Below, piece after piece: positions 8,040 to 16,200 of a stretch of DNA of 33,023 nt. Every line of letters starts with the position of its first letter. Position 1 is the stretch's first letter. This DNA is from Gemmatimonadales bacterium. Its GTDB lineage: Bacteria; Gemmatimonadota; Gemmatimonadetes; Longimicrobiales; Gaopeijiaceae. The stretch lies in assembly GCA_007692665.1 (NCBI GenBank), contig REBP01000111.1, positions 1 to 33,023 of the forward strand, read 5' to 3'. The notes below the pieces were generated by a model. The model was not told the origin of the DNA. It did not search any database and saw only the letters and a program-made list of their open reading frames with translations. The position numbers and the translations under genes are program-made.

Positions 8040-9023
8040 TCAGGCCACCGCCCCCTCCAGCACCTCCTGCTCCAGCCGCGCGTAGCTCATCTCCATGCCG
8101 TCGGTCATCCCGGTGGCGAGGGCCGCTTCCCGGGTCTCTGCATCCGGGTACGTGATGACCAGGGTCAGAAGGGTGCCGGACGGGACCGGGACCAGCGTCA
8201 GCTCGTTGAGCGTGGTGGGTCCGTCGGCGCCGATCATCTGCTGGGTCGTGACCTCCCGGCTCGGGGGCTCCGACTCCAGGATCTCGCCCTCGAAGCCGAA
8301 ACGCCCCGAGCCGTCCTCCGCCTCCCACCCGTAGCGGTAGCTCTCGCCCACCCCCTCGCCCACCTCGCATACCGGCATGGTCCAGCCGTCGGGGCCCAGC
8401 AACCAGCGCTTCAGGAGCGCCGGGTCGTGGTGGGCGCGCCAGACCGCCTCCGGCGTCCCGCGGATGATGCGGCTCACGCGGGCCTTCGTCTCGCCCAGGA
8501 GCTGGGCCTCGGTCCGGCGATCTGCGGCGAAGGCGGCGAGGTCGGCCAGCACCCCGTCCAGCTGCCCCATGGCGGAGCGCATCCCCTCCTCCATCCCCAT
8601 CTCCAGCACCTGCTCCATGGCCTCCACGCTCTCGAACCGGGTCACCCCCGTGAAGCGCGAGCCCGTGGGGGTCTCCTCGAAGGCGAAGCTCATGCGCATG
8701 GTGGGCATGGCGGGGTTCGGGGATCCGTCATCCAGGGCGAAGCCGTCTTCCACCTCGATGCGCCGCCCGGGCTCGATGACCAGGAACCGGAACCACCCGT
8801 GGGCGCGGGTGCCGTCGGGGCCGGTCATGTAGTACCGGGACTGTCCGCCGATCGCCATGTCGTGCCGGGTGAAGGTGGCAGGCCACTCCACCGGGCCCCA
8901 GAAGCGCTCGAGCTGCCGGGGGTCGACAAAGGCCTGCCAGAGGCGCTCGAGCGGCACGTCGTACTCGCCCACCACGGTGAGCGTGAGGGTGTCGGGGTCG
9001 GATGCGACGGAGGTGATGGGCAT
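8040..9023 (-). CDS. Tandem SRPBCC (AHSA1-like) protein
   Basis: 327 residues made of two consecutive SRPBCC/Bet v1-type domains. The first (about 8-155) has VPLERLWQAFVDPRQLERFWGP and the family ending SRFTGVTRFES followed by the helix MGMEEGMRSAMGQLDGVLADL. The second (about 168-325) has GTPEAVWRAHHDPALLKRWLLGP and a matching terminal helix MTDGMEMSYARLEQEVLEG. Single-domain AHSA1-like proteins are about 150 residues, so this is an internal duplication. The fold is a hydrophobic ligand cup; ligand unknown. It starts 3 nt after the ArsR gene stops, with GGAG 8 nt upstream, so it is the second gene of that operon and under the same operator. Confidence 0.85.
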   Translation of the reverse strand: MPITSVASDPDTLTLTVVGEYDVPLERLWQAFVDPRQLERFWGPVEWPATFTRHDMAIGGQSRYYMTGPDGTRAHGWFRFLVIEPGRRIEVEDGFALDDGSPNPAMPTMRMSFAFEETPTGSRFTGVTRFESVEAMEQVLEMGMEEGMRSAMGQLDGVLADLAAFAADRRTEAQLLGETKARVSRIIRGTPEAVWRAHHDPALLKRWLLGPDGWTMPVCEVGEGVGESYRYGWEAEDGSGRFGFEGEILESEPPSREVTTQQMIGADGPTTLNELTLVPVPSGTLLTLVITYPDAETREAALATGMTDGMEMSYARLEQEVLEGAVA

Positions 9024-9026
9024 GGG

Positions 9027-9377
9027 TCAGTCTCCGGGTTCGGGGTCGGCAAGGACGTTGTCGAGCTGCTGAAATCGCGCTCTCCACAGGCTTTCGAGCC
9101 GGACAAGGAGCTCCCGTGCCCGGGCAATCCGCTCCGGGTTGCCGCGGACGATCCGCTCCCGACCGCGCCGGTGCTTCGTCACGAGCCCCGCACCCTCCAG
9201 CACGGCCACGTGCTTCTGCACGGCGGCAAAGGACATGTCGTAGCGGGAAGCGAGGGTCGACACCGAGGCCCCTTCCCCACCCAGCACCCGCGCCACGATA
9301 TCACGGCGGGTGGTGTCGGCCAGGGCACGAAAGAGCTGGTCCAGCTCGGGGTCGGAGAGCGCATTAAATACAACCAT
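9027..9377 (-). CDS. ArsR family winged-helix repressor
   Basis: 116 residues from ATG 9377 (MVVFNALSDPELDQLF). The wHTH spans about residues 8-85: ALADTTRRDIVARVL, then LASRYDMSFAAVQKHVAVLEGAGLV as recognition helices and KHRRGRERIV as wing. There are no clustered Cys/His metal sites, so it belongs with the non-metal ArsR regulators that are typically paired with AHSA1/SRPBCC genes, exactly as here. An upstream in-frame start would add 25 poor residues. No Shine-Dalgarno precedes ATG 9377; the promoter suggests a leaderless message. A 20-bp palindrome covers the start codon and probably mediates autorepression. Confidence 0.9.
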   Translation of the reverse strand: MVVFNALSDPELDQLFRALADTTRRDIVARVLGGEGASVSTLASRYDMSFAAVQKHVAVLEGAGLVTKHRRGRERIVRGNPERIARARELLVRLESLWRARFQQLDNVLADPEPGD

Positions 9378-9387
9378 GTGGTTGTAT
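9368..9387. promoter_or_regulatory. Palindromic operator over the ArsR start codon
   Basis: A perfect inverted repeat: ATACAACCA, 2-bp centre, TGGTTGTAT. It includes the ATG at 9377-9375 and overlaps the proposed -10 box. An A+T-rich 9-bp half site is normal for ArsR dimers. Repressor binding here would block RNA polymerase directly. Confidence 0.85.
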
Positions 9388-9414
9388 ATTAGACTGCGGA
9401 GGCGCCGGGCGCAA
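9386..9414 (-). promoter_or_regulatory. Promoter of the ArsR-SRPBCC operon
   Basis: Minus strand TTGCGC at 9414-9409, 17-nt spacer, TAATAT at 9391-9386. Initiation would fall at about 9379-9377, at or just before the A of the start codon, so the transcript would be leaderless. The -10 shares its last bases with the palindromic operator. Confidence 0.55.
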
Positions 9415-9442
9415 GGGAACCGCGAAGGGGGGAAAACCACCA

Positions 9443-9483
9443 CGGCCTGCACTCGACGCTGCTGTCGCGTCGGGTGCAGGCCG
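9443..9483 (-). terminator. Strong hairpin terminator after the subtilisin gene
   Basis: A 10-bp perfect arm pair (CGGCCTGCAC / GTGCAGGCCG), one mismatch (A-C on the minus strand, G-U on the plus strand), then 5 more pairs (CGACG / CGTCG) and a 9-nt loop. On the minus strand it follows the protease stop (9518) by 35 nt and is followed by GTGGTTTTCCCC. It separates the subtilisin operon from the ArsR promoter. Confidence 0.7.
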
Positions 9484-9517
9484 CGGCTTCCTTTCGGTGC
9501 CGTCGAAGGCTCGCGTG

Positions 9518-11767
9518 CTACGGCACCACGTTCACCGAATCCTGGCCCCGGAAGTTCGTGCAGCCGTCCGCCAGGAAGCCTCGGAGGACCAGGTACGTGC
9601 TCGCCGGCGTCAGGTCACCGTTTGCGACCAGGGCCGGCACCTCGAAGTGAAGCACCAGGTCGGGCAGGCCGTCTCCATTCACATCCTCCACCGAGCTGAA
9701 GAACCGGCCGTTCGGACGGGTCGCCACGGGCGTGTCGGTGCCGACCTCGTTGCCGAGCGACACCGATGCCGGATCGATCCCGGTAGCGTCGAAGGTGGCA
9801 CTGCTCAGCACCGCCACCGGCAGTCGGCCCCGGTTGCCCAGGTTCACGCTGTTCGGGTGCTGGGAGGGCGTGATGTCGATCTCCACGCCCAGGTACTCCA
9901 CCGTGAGTTCCATCGAGTCCGTGCCCGTGTCGTCATCCTTGTCCGTGACGCTGAACCCGATGGTGTAGGTCTGCGCCGCACAGAACTGGTGGCTCCGAAC
10001 AATGGGCGCGGCCTGGCTGTTCGTGGTGCCCGTCGTGTTGGGGCTGCCGTCGCCCCAGTTGATGACCCAGTTCCACGGGGCATCGTTCACGCCGGGGTCG
10101 CTGAAGGTCCCCGTGAAGGTGAACGTCTCGTTTGTCAGGATCGTCGCATCCGGTCCTGCATCCACCAGCGGCGCGACGTTCAGCACGGTCAGGTCGAAGC
10201 TGACGCTGCCTTCGGCATCGAGCGCATCGGTGCCGGTGATCGTTACCTGCTGGCTCTCGAGCGGGCCGTCGGTGGAGGCAAAGCTCCAGGACCAGGTCCC
10301 ATTGCCGGTGTCGATCACCGTCCCGATGGAAGCGCTCAGCGTGACGGCATCGCCCTCCGGATCGCTGAACATGCCGGCGTTGACGGCCAGGTCGCCCTCG
10401 TCGACCGTGACGGCGGGCTGGTTCACCGACAGCTCCGGCGCCTGGTTCTGGTCCGGCCGGCAGTCGATCCGCGGGAACGTGTTTCCGCCCACGGTCACCG
10501 TGAACGCGCTGTCCTTGAGGCGCGCCTCCACCTCTGCGGGCGTCGTCGCGTCACCCGCCTGGATGAGCAGTGCCGCGCACCCCGCAGCATGCGGCGACGC
10601 CATGCTGGTGCCCGATGCGGTACGGGGGCCGCCCCCCCTCCGAAGCGAGACGATGTCCACGCCCGGAGCGAAGATGTCGGTGGTCTCGTTGACGTTGGTG
10701 AACCCGGCCGCGACATCGTTGTTGTTGGATGCCCCCACCGAGATGACGCTGCTGACACAGGCCGGGAGGCCCATCTGCGTGCTGCCATTGTTGCCAGCGG
10801 CGGCGAAGACGGTCACGCCCGCAGCGCGGAGTTGGGACGCCACGCTCTGCACCGCCATGGTGTTGGCGTCGGCGTCGTCGCACACCCCCGTGTAGCGGGC
10901 GTTCGTGGAGAGACTCAGGTTCGCGACCTGGATGTCGAACCCGGGGTTGTTCACGATGTAGTCGAGCGCGGCCACGATCTCGGAGAGGAAGAAGAACCGC
11001 CCGGCCGCACCCCCGAAGTCCAGCACCTTGATCGCGAAGATGCTGGCGTCGGGCGCCACCCCCGGTCCTGCGGCGTCGCCGGTCGCGGTCACGATCCCCG
11101 TGACGTGCGTGCCGTGCCCCTGGTCGTCCTCCGCGGCGCCCGCGCCGAACTGTCGATCCGTCCCGTCCGGACAGAAGCCGACACCGTCGGTATTGTTTGC
11201 ATCCCGGCCGAAGCACGCCTCGCCCACCAGCGCGCCCTGCAGGTCGGGATGATCCGAGTCGAACCCCGTATCGAGGACGGCCACCACCACGCCAGCACCC
11301 GTGTTGCCCCGCGCATGTCGGAGATCACCGCGGATGAGGGGCACGCTGGTCGCCAGGCCACCGGTACCCCCGACCTCGAGGTCGATGCGCCGGACCCGCG
11401 GATCGGCCGCAAGGCGCCTCACCGCAGCCTCGCTGCGTGCGACGGCGGCCAGCGCCGGGACCGCGGCGAAGCGGCGGCGCACCGTCACCTCGTTCTCGGA
11501 CACCCTCGATAGGGCCTGACGCTGCGCCGCTGCCACCGCGTTGCGGGTGTTCTCGAGCCCGCGTGGCGTTCCGGCGTCGAGGGCGATCATGATGGCGGGA
11601 GTTTCGCCCCTGGCGAGCGCCTCGAGCACGCCCGGCCCGATCTTCTGGGCCGGCGCCATGTGCGCCGCAGGGGCCTGGGGTTCCACCGGTCCGACGGAGT
11701 CGGTCGGCGCGTCGCAGGCCGCGGTCACGATCACGAGCACCGCGAGCGCTCGAATCAGTCGAATCAT
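9518..11767 (-). CDS. Secreted subtilisin-like serine protease (S8) with I9 propeptide
   Basis: 749 residues from ATG 11767, which has GGAGGAGG close upstream. The signal sequence MIRLIRALAVLVIVTAAC ends at Cys18 and may be a lipobox. An Inhibitor_I9-type propeptide spans about 40-132 and ends at DPRVRRIDLEV. The catalytic residues are Asp166 (VLDTGFDSDHPD), His218 (GHGTHVTG), oxyanion Asn326 (AAAGNNG) and Ser388 (ASGTSMASPHAAG). After about 440 come PKD/Ig-like repeats (AVTVDEGDLAVNAGMFSDPE and LVDAGPDATILTNETF blocks). A final domain (about 630-749) begins VEIDITPSQHPNSVNLGNRG, a module common at the ends of exported proteins, with an EF-hand-like DVNGDGLPD. It is the second gene of an operon; a lipoprotein that resembles its propeptide lies 34 nt upstream. 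Confidence 0.93.
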   Translation of the reverse strand: MIRLIRALAVLVIVTAACDAPTDSVGPVEPQAPAAHMAPAQKIGPGVLEALARGETPAIMIALDAGTPRGLENTRNAVAAAQRQALSRVSENEVTVRRRFAAVPALAAVARSEAAVRRLAADPRVRRIDLEVGGTGGLATSVPLIRGDLRHARGNTGAGVVVAVLDTGFDSDHPDLQGALVGEACFGRDANNTDGVGFCPDGTDRQFGAGAAEDDQGHGTHVTGIVTATGDAAGPGVAPDASIFAIKVLDFGGAAGRFFFLSEIVAALDYIVNNPGFDIQVANLSLSTNARYTGVCDDADANTMAVQSVASQLRAAGVTVFAAAGNNGSTQMGLPACVSSVISVGASNNNDVAAGFTNVNETTDIFAPGVDIVSLRRGGGPRTASGTSMASPHAAGCAALLIQAGDATTPAEVEARLKDSAFTVTVGGNTFPRIDCRPDQNQAPELSVNQPAVTVDEGDLAVNAGMFSDPEGDAVTLSASIGTVIDTGNGTWSWSFASTDGPLESQQVTITGTDALDAEGSVSFDLTVLNVAPLVDAGPDATILTNETFTFTGTFSDPGVNDAPWNWVINWGDGSPNTTGTTNSQAAPIVRSHQFCAAQTYTIGFSVTDKDDDTGTDSMELTVEYLGVEIDITPSQHPNSVNLGNRGRLPVAVLSSATFDATGIDPASVSLGNEVGTDTPVATRPNGRFFSSVEDVNGDGLPDLVLHFEVPALVANGDLTPASTYLVLRGFLADGCTNFRGQDSVNVVP

Positions 11768-11801
11768 GGTTACCTCCTCCTGGAAGTCCGTTGGGGGAAG
11801 G

Positions 11802-12230
11802 TCAGGGCTGATGCCCGGGTGTCGTCTGCCCGCCCACGGGCGGCTGCCCGCCGCCACCCGCCGGATCGAGGTCGACGCGTCGGACGTACCGGTGTTCCAG
11901 CAGCGTACGGAGGCCCCGCTCGGTGCGAAGGGTGCCCGCCATTGCGGGGATCGAGAGGAACGGTTGCCGCGGACGAAAGTCGGCGGTGTCCACCGCCGAC
12001 AGGACCTCGGCCTGCATGCGCGAGATCTCCGCGCGGATCCGCTCCTGATCCGCCGCCGGATCGCCGAAACCGGGCGGCGGCGTCAGCGCGATCATCACGG
12101 CGGCCTCTTCGCCTGCGTGGAGCGTGGTCAGGACGTCGGGCTGCACGCGCTCACGGTCGACCTCCAGTGCGGGATGACAGGAAACCCCCGGCAGGAACAG
12201 CAGCGCACCTGACAGAAGAAGCCTTCTCAT
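11802..12230 (-). CDS. Lipoprotein resembling a stand-alone I9 protease propeptide/inhibitor
   Basis: 142 residues from ATG 12230. The signal MRRLLLSGALLFLPGVSC points to a lipoprotein with Cys18, although the lipobox is not ideal. The mature part reads AAVMIALTPPPG, a helical stretch with RAEISRMQAEVLSAV, then LSIPAMAGTLRTERGLRTL and HRYVRRVDLDPAGG. The neighbouring subtilisin propeptide has the same order: PAIMIALDAG, helix, VPALAAVARSEAAVRRL, PRVRRIDLEVGG. So it appears to be a duplicated propeptide freed from its protease, acting as an inhibitor or folding chaperone anchored in the envelope. The two genes are 34 nt apart and surely co-transcribed. The C-terminus is a Gly/Pro/Gln tail. Confidence 0.75.
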   Translation of the reverse strand: MRRLLLSGALLFLPGVSCHPALEVDRERVQPDVLTTLHAGEEAAVMIALTPPPGFGDPAADQERIRAEISRMQAEVLSAVDTADFRPRQPFLSIPAMAGTLRTERGLRTLLEHRYVRRVDLDPAGGGGQPPVGGQTTPGHQP

Positions 12231-12540
12231 GCCCCCGGGTCCCCCCGACGACTCCCGGGCCGGAGCCGGGTCACCTGCCCGGTCGCGCGGGTGCAGGTTC
12301 GCCGATGTTCGATCGGAATCTCCATCGGGGCCGGCCGAGGATGGGTACGGGGAACCTTCACGGAGCACAGGCCCACAGTAGGGCACGTTTTCCGGCAGGG
12401 CAACAACTTTTTTCCGCGCGCCCGAAAGCCCCCCGCGGTTCTCCCCCCTTCCTTGGCGAAGCTCCCCCGAACGGCGACCTTGGATGCGCCCGGCGAACCC
12501 CTCCCCGCGCGCTCACCTCACGTCCCCTCCCCCGCCCCGC
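12231..12540. other. Divergent intergenic region, I9 lipoprotein / HAD phosphatase
   Basis: 310 bp between two divergent starts. It includes a minus-strand promoter candidate at 12375-12403 preceded by an A-tract (TTTTTT on the plus strand at 12408-12413) that could act as an UP element. The half nearest the HAD gene is GC-rich and shows no clear promoter. No RNA element recognised. Confidence 0.45.
12375..12403 (-). promoter_or_regulatory. Candidate promoter of the I9 lipoprotein-subtilisin operon
   Basis: Minus strand TTGCCC at 12403-12398, 17-nt spacer, TACTGT at 12380-12375, with an A-rich tract just upstream of the -35. It would leave a leader of about 140 nt. Both boxes are only partial matches. 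Confidence 0.35.
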
Positions 12541-13236
12541 ATGCCCTCCCCATCGCCCTCCGCCTCGCCCCCCCTCGCCGCCGTCCTCTGGGACATGGAC
12601 GGCACGCTGGTCGACACCGAGCCCTACTGGATCGCGAGCGAGCACGAGGTCGTTCGGGAGCACGGAAACGGTGGCTGGAGCGAGGCCCACGGCCACGCGC
12701 TGGTGGGCATGGATCTCCGGGATGCGGCGCGCTACATGAAGCTCCACGGCGAGGTCCGCCTGGGCGTGGACGAGACGGTGGAGGCGCTCCTGGACGGCGT
12801 CGTGGTCCGGGTCCGACAGCGCATCCCCTGGCGGCCCGGTGCCCGGGAGCTTCTCCGGGAACTCGTGGCCGAAGGGATCCCCTGCGGCCTCGTGACCATG
12901 TCGTGGGGCCGCTTCGTGGATGCGATTCTCCCCGCCCTTCCGGAGGGGATCTTCGGCGCGGTGATCACCGGCGACGACGTGGCCCGCGGCAAGCCCCACC
13001 CCGAGCCCTACCTTGAAGGGGCAGCGCGCCTGGGCGTCCCCCCCGCCGCGTGCCTCGCCCTCGAGGACTCCCCGACGGGTGCCCGTTCGGCCTGGGATGC
13101 GGGATGCGTGGTCGTGGCCGTGCCGCACCTGGTCGCCGTGCCGCCCCAGTTCCGGCATCACGAGCTTCCGACGCTGGAAGGCGTGGGGGCGGCGCAGCTG
13201 GGGCAGCTGTACCGGGAAGCGGCGGAAACCGGGTAG
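12541..13236 (+). CDS. HAD-superfamily hydrolase (HAD-IA, phosphatase/phosphomutase-like)
   Basis: 231 residues from ATG 12541; an in-frame ATG at 12484 exists but neither has a good ribosome-binding site. Motif I is WDMDGTLVDTE (nucleophile Asp18, acid/base Asp20). The helical cap follows (about 28-95), with WRPGARELLRELVAEGIPCG at its end. Motif II is VTMSWGRF (Thr), motif III the Lys of GKPHPEPYLEGAARLG and motif IV LALEDSPTGARSAWDAGC (Glu-Asp for Mg2+). The layout is that of beta-phosphoglucomutase or sugar-phosphate phosphatases of the GPH/YcsE type; the substrate cannot be told. It faces the metzincin lipoprotein gene tail to tail, 30 bp apart. Confidence 0.9.
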   Translation: MPSPSPSASPPLAAVLWDMDGTLVDTEPYWIASEHEVVREHGNGGWSEAHGHALVGMDLRDAARYMKLHGEVRLGVDETVEALLDGVVVRVRQRIPWRPGARELLRELVAEGIPCGLVTMSWGRFVDAILPALPEGIFGAVITGDDVARGKPHPEPYLEGAARLGVPPAACLALEDSPTGARSAWDAGCVVVAVPHLVAVPPQFRHHELPTLEGVGAAQLGQLYREAAETG

Positions 13237-13266
13237 GCGAAGGCAGGCGAAGGGTGCCTCCCACCC

Positions 13267-16200
13267 CTACCGAGCCGGCCGAAGCTCCCGGAGCAGGGCG
13301 CCGGCGGTCCCGACCTCCTCGGTGGGCCTCCCACCGGCACCCTGGCGGAACAGTCCGCCCCGGAGGCCCCCCTCCTGAATCAGGTCTCCCGCAGGCGGCC
13401 GCGTGACACCTGGTGCACCGAAGCCCGTGATCTCGCCGGTTGGCGCACGGTAGACCTCCATTTCCGGAAGCATGACGATGCCGGTGTCAGGGTCCCCGAA
13501 CGCAGCCGGCAGCTCTCCGAGACCGAACCGCCGGGTCCCGGTGGGCCGCGCCACTTCGATCACGATCCCGTCCGTGCCCTCGAGCAGGCGCATCGGCACG
13601 CCGGCGGAGAAGGTTGTCGCCTCCGCATGATCGAGTGCGTGCAGGGCCGCGTTTCCGGACCAGAGGATGGTACCTGCCGCATCCCGGATGACGATCTCGA
13701 GGGTCTCCTCCGGATTCGGGTCAGGGGAACCGACGCGGGTCACGAAGGGGGTCCGCATGCGGAGTTCGCCCGCCTCCATCGACCCCCAGATGCGGAGGCC
13801 CGGCTCGAGCGCAGCGACCGCCGCGAACGCAGACCACCACCTCGTGTGGGCAATCGCCCGGTTCCAGGTGTAGGGGCCCATGGCGATGCCGTTGCAATAC
13901 CCCATGACGTCGGGGGTGCCGGGAGGGGTAATCGAGCCAAGCCACATCCCGTACTCACCCATCCTCCCGTCGGCGTGGGGGTAGTTCGGGTCCGTTCCCG
14001 AGGCGTTGCCGCAGGGGGAATGCATCTGGTTCAGATTGTGCCCGACCTCGTGGTTGAAGACAATCCGGCGGATGCCCGTGCTGTAGTTGGAGGCCCCGAC
14101 AGAGGTCGGATAGCCCACGTAGCCGATGCCCGCGACGCCGGCGGAGGGCCCCTCCCGCTGGACGACACCGTAATAGAGCGCGGAACTCCCGTCGTCGATG
14201 CGGATGCTCTGGACCTCGCCGATGAGCCTCGTCCAGGTTGAGCCGGCTTCGGTGACGGGAGGGCCGGTATAGAGGTATTCGGGCCGCATCTCGCCGGTGG
14301 CCGACGGGAAGGGCAGGCCCTCCCACAGGCCCATGTAGGTCCCCATGCTGGAGGCATTCACATCCCCCACCGTACCGGTCGAATCGACCCGGATGGGGAT
14401 GAATCGAACGTGAAGCGGGTCGCGGGCGAGGACTGCGGGGCTCCGCGTGACCTCGCTCGAGAGCTCTCCCGATTCGATGCGGAACGTGTAGCTCATGCCG
14501 GCCTGGACATGGCTCCCCGGGATCTCCGCCGTGAAGGTGGTGGACGCGTCGGACCGGCTGGGCGTCGTGCTCGGGATCGGCTGGGCGATCGTGATGGGGA
14601 CGTCCTGCACCACGGCGCCCCCGTTCCGCACGATGAGGCGGACGCCTACGTCGCCGGTTCCGGTCCTGCGCACGAATCCCCGGAAGAGGGCGCCCCTGCC
14701 CTGCACCAGCGTGACGCCCTGGTCCTCCGACTGGGACACCTGGACGACGTGGTGCCCGTCGATCTCGGCAGGGAGCGTGGGGGGCGGCGCCACGGCGTCT
14801 GCGGCGAACTGGACGGAGAACGCGCCGGCAGCCGCCGTGGCAAGGTGGTTGCCGGCGCTTTCGGGCAGGGTCCATGCGGCCTGGAACCGACCATTCGCGC
14901 CGCTGGTCCCCGATGATGGGGTGAAGGCACCCGGGCCGGAGAAGCTGACGGGTGCGGCGATGGGGTCACCGAACTGGTCCCGGGTCTCCACGACGAGCGG
15001 TCCCCCAAGCGTGGATCCGGTCTCGCCGCCCTGGTTGTTTCCACTGACGAGGACGATGCCCGAGAGCCGGGGGCCTTCCACGGCGGTCGCGGCAAGGGAG
15101 ACTTCGATGCCCCCGGCCCGCACGGTCCCCGCCACCTCTCCCAGCGCGTCCGGCAGCGTCCAGACGGTCTCGGCTCGCCCGGTCGAGGCCGAGGTGGTCT
15201 GGCTCGCGGGTGCAAAGCTGCCGTCGCCGGACCAGGTGAGTGGCGCGGCCATGGGGCTGCCGTACTGGTCCCGCGCCTCCACCACGAGGGGTTCGGGCAG
15301 GGGACTTCCCCGGACGCCCGTCTGGCCGGCTCCGGAGACAACCACGAAGGTGTGGATTTCCGGTGGCGCGAGGGACTCGGCCGTGTATGCGACGGAAACG
15401 GAGTTCTCCCCGCTGCCGGCGCGGACCGTGGCTTCGAAGGAGCCGGGTTCGGCGGGAAGCGTCCATGTCGCCGACCCCTGCCCTGCCGCGGTGGTCTGGG
15501 ATGACCCGGTGATCGTTCCACCCGTGACCGCGTACGCCACGGGGACCGCGATCGGCTCACCGTACTGGTCCACGACCCGGAAGGAGAGCGGATTGAGCGT
15601 GCTGCCGACAAAGGCCTCCTGCCCGTCCCCCGACAGGATCACGATGCCCCCGGGAAGGGGAGGTTCGCGCACGTCGACCGGAGATGTGACCTCGAAATCG
15701 TCGACCCGGAAGACCAGGGAGCCGCGGCCCAGGGGTAGCGGCGCCAGCGAAATGGATCCGGATCTTCCCTGGACGCCCAGTCTGCCCCGAAGGAGAAGTG
15801 CGCCCGGGGACGCGGCGAGAGCGACCAGGGCCAGTCCGGACTCGCCCACGTAGCGGACCTCGTAGGGGGCGTAGGCGGCAACACCCTGGGCGCCGCTTGC
15901 GATGATCTCGAACGAGGGCGTTTCGCCCTCGAAGATGACCTGCGGCAACCCGGTCACCGCGATGGCGCTGGCCTGCACGCGGGCCGAGACCGGAACGTTC
16001 ACCTCGGCCGTGTCGGCGGGTGCGACGACGCGCATGAGTCCGGCCTCGGGACCGGAACCGAACCTGAGGGAATCGAGGGTGATGCTGCCGGATGCAGGGA
16101 TGGTGGCCCGCCGGGGAAAGGCCTCGCCCCCGCCCCCCACGACGAACTCGAGCTCCGAAGATACCGGATTCCCGAAGGCGTCCCGGACGTTCAGCTGCGG

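Noticed and set aside
9497-11512. 671-codon plus-strand open frame opposite the subtilisin
   Set aside because: Low-complexity Arg/Val/His composition, no motif; the minus strand has the S8 triad.
12484-12540. Earlier start for the HAD phosphatase
   Set aside because: Adds 19 Pro/Ser-rich residues before motif I, with no ribosome-binding site; the later ATG already leaves enough N-terminus.
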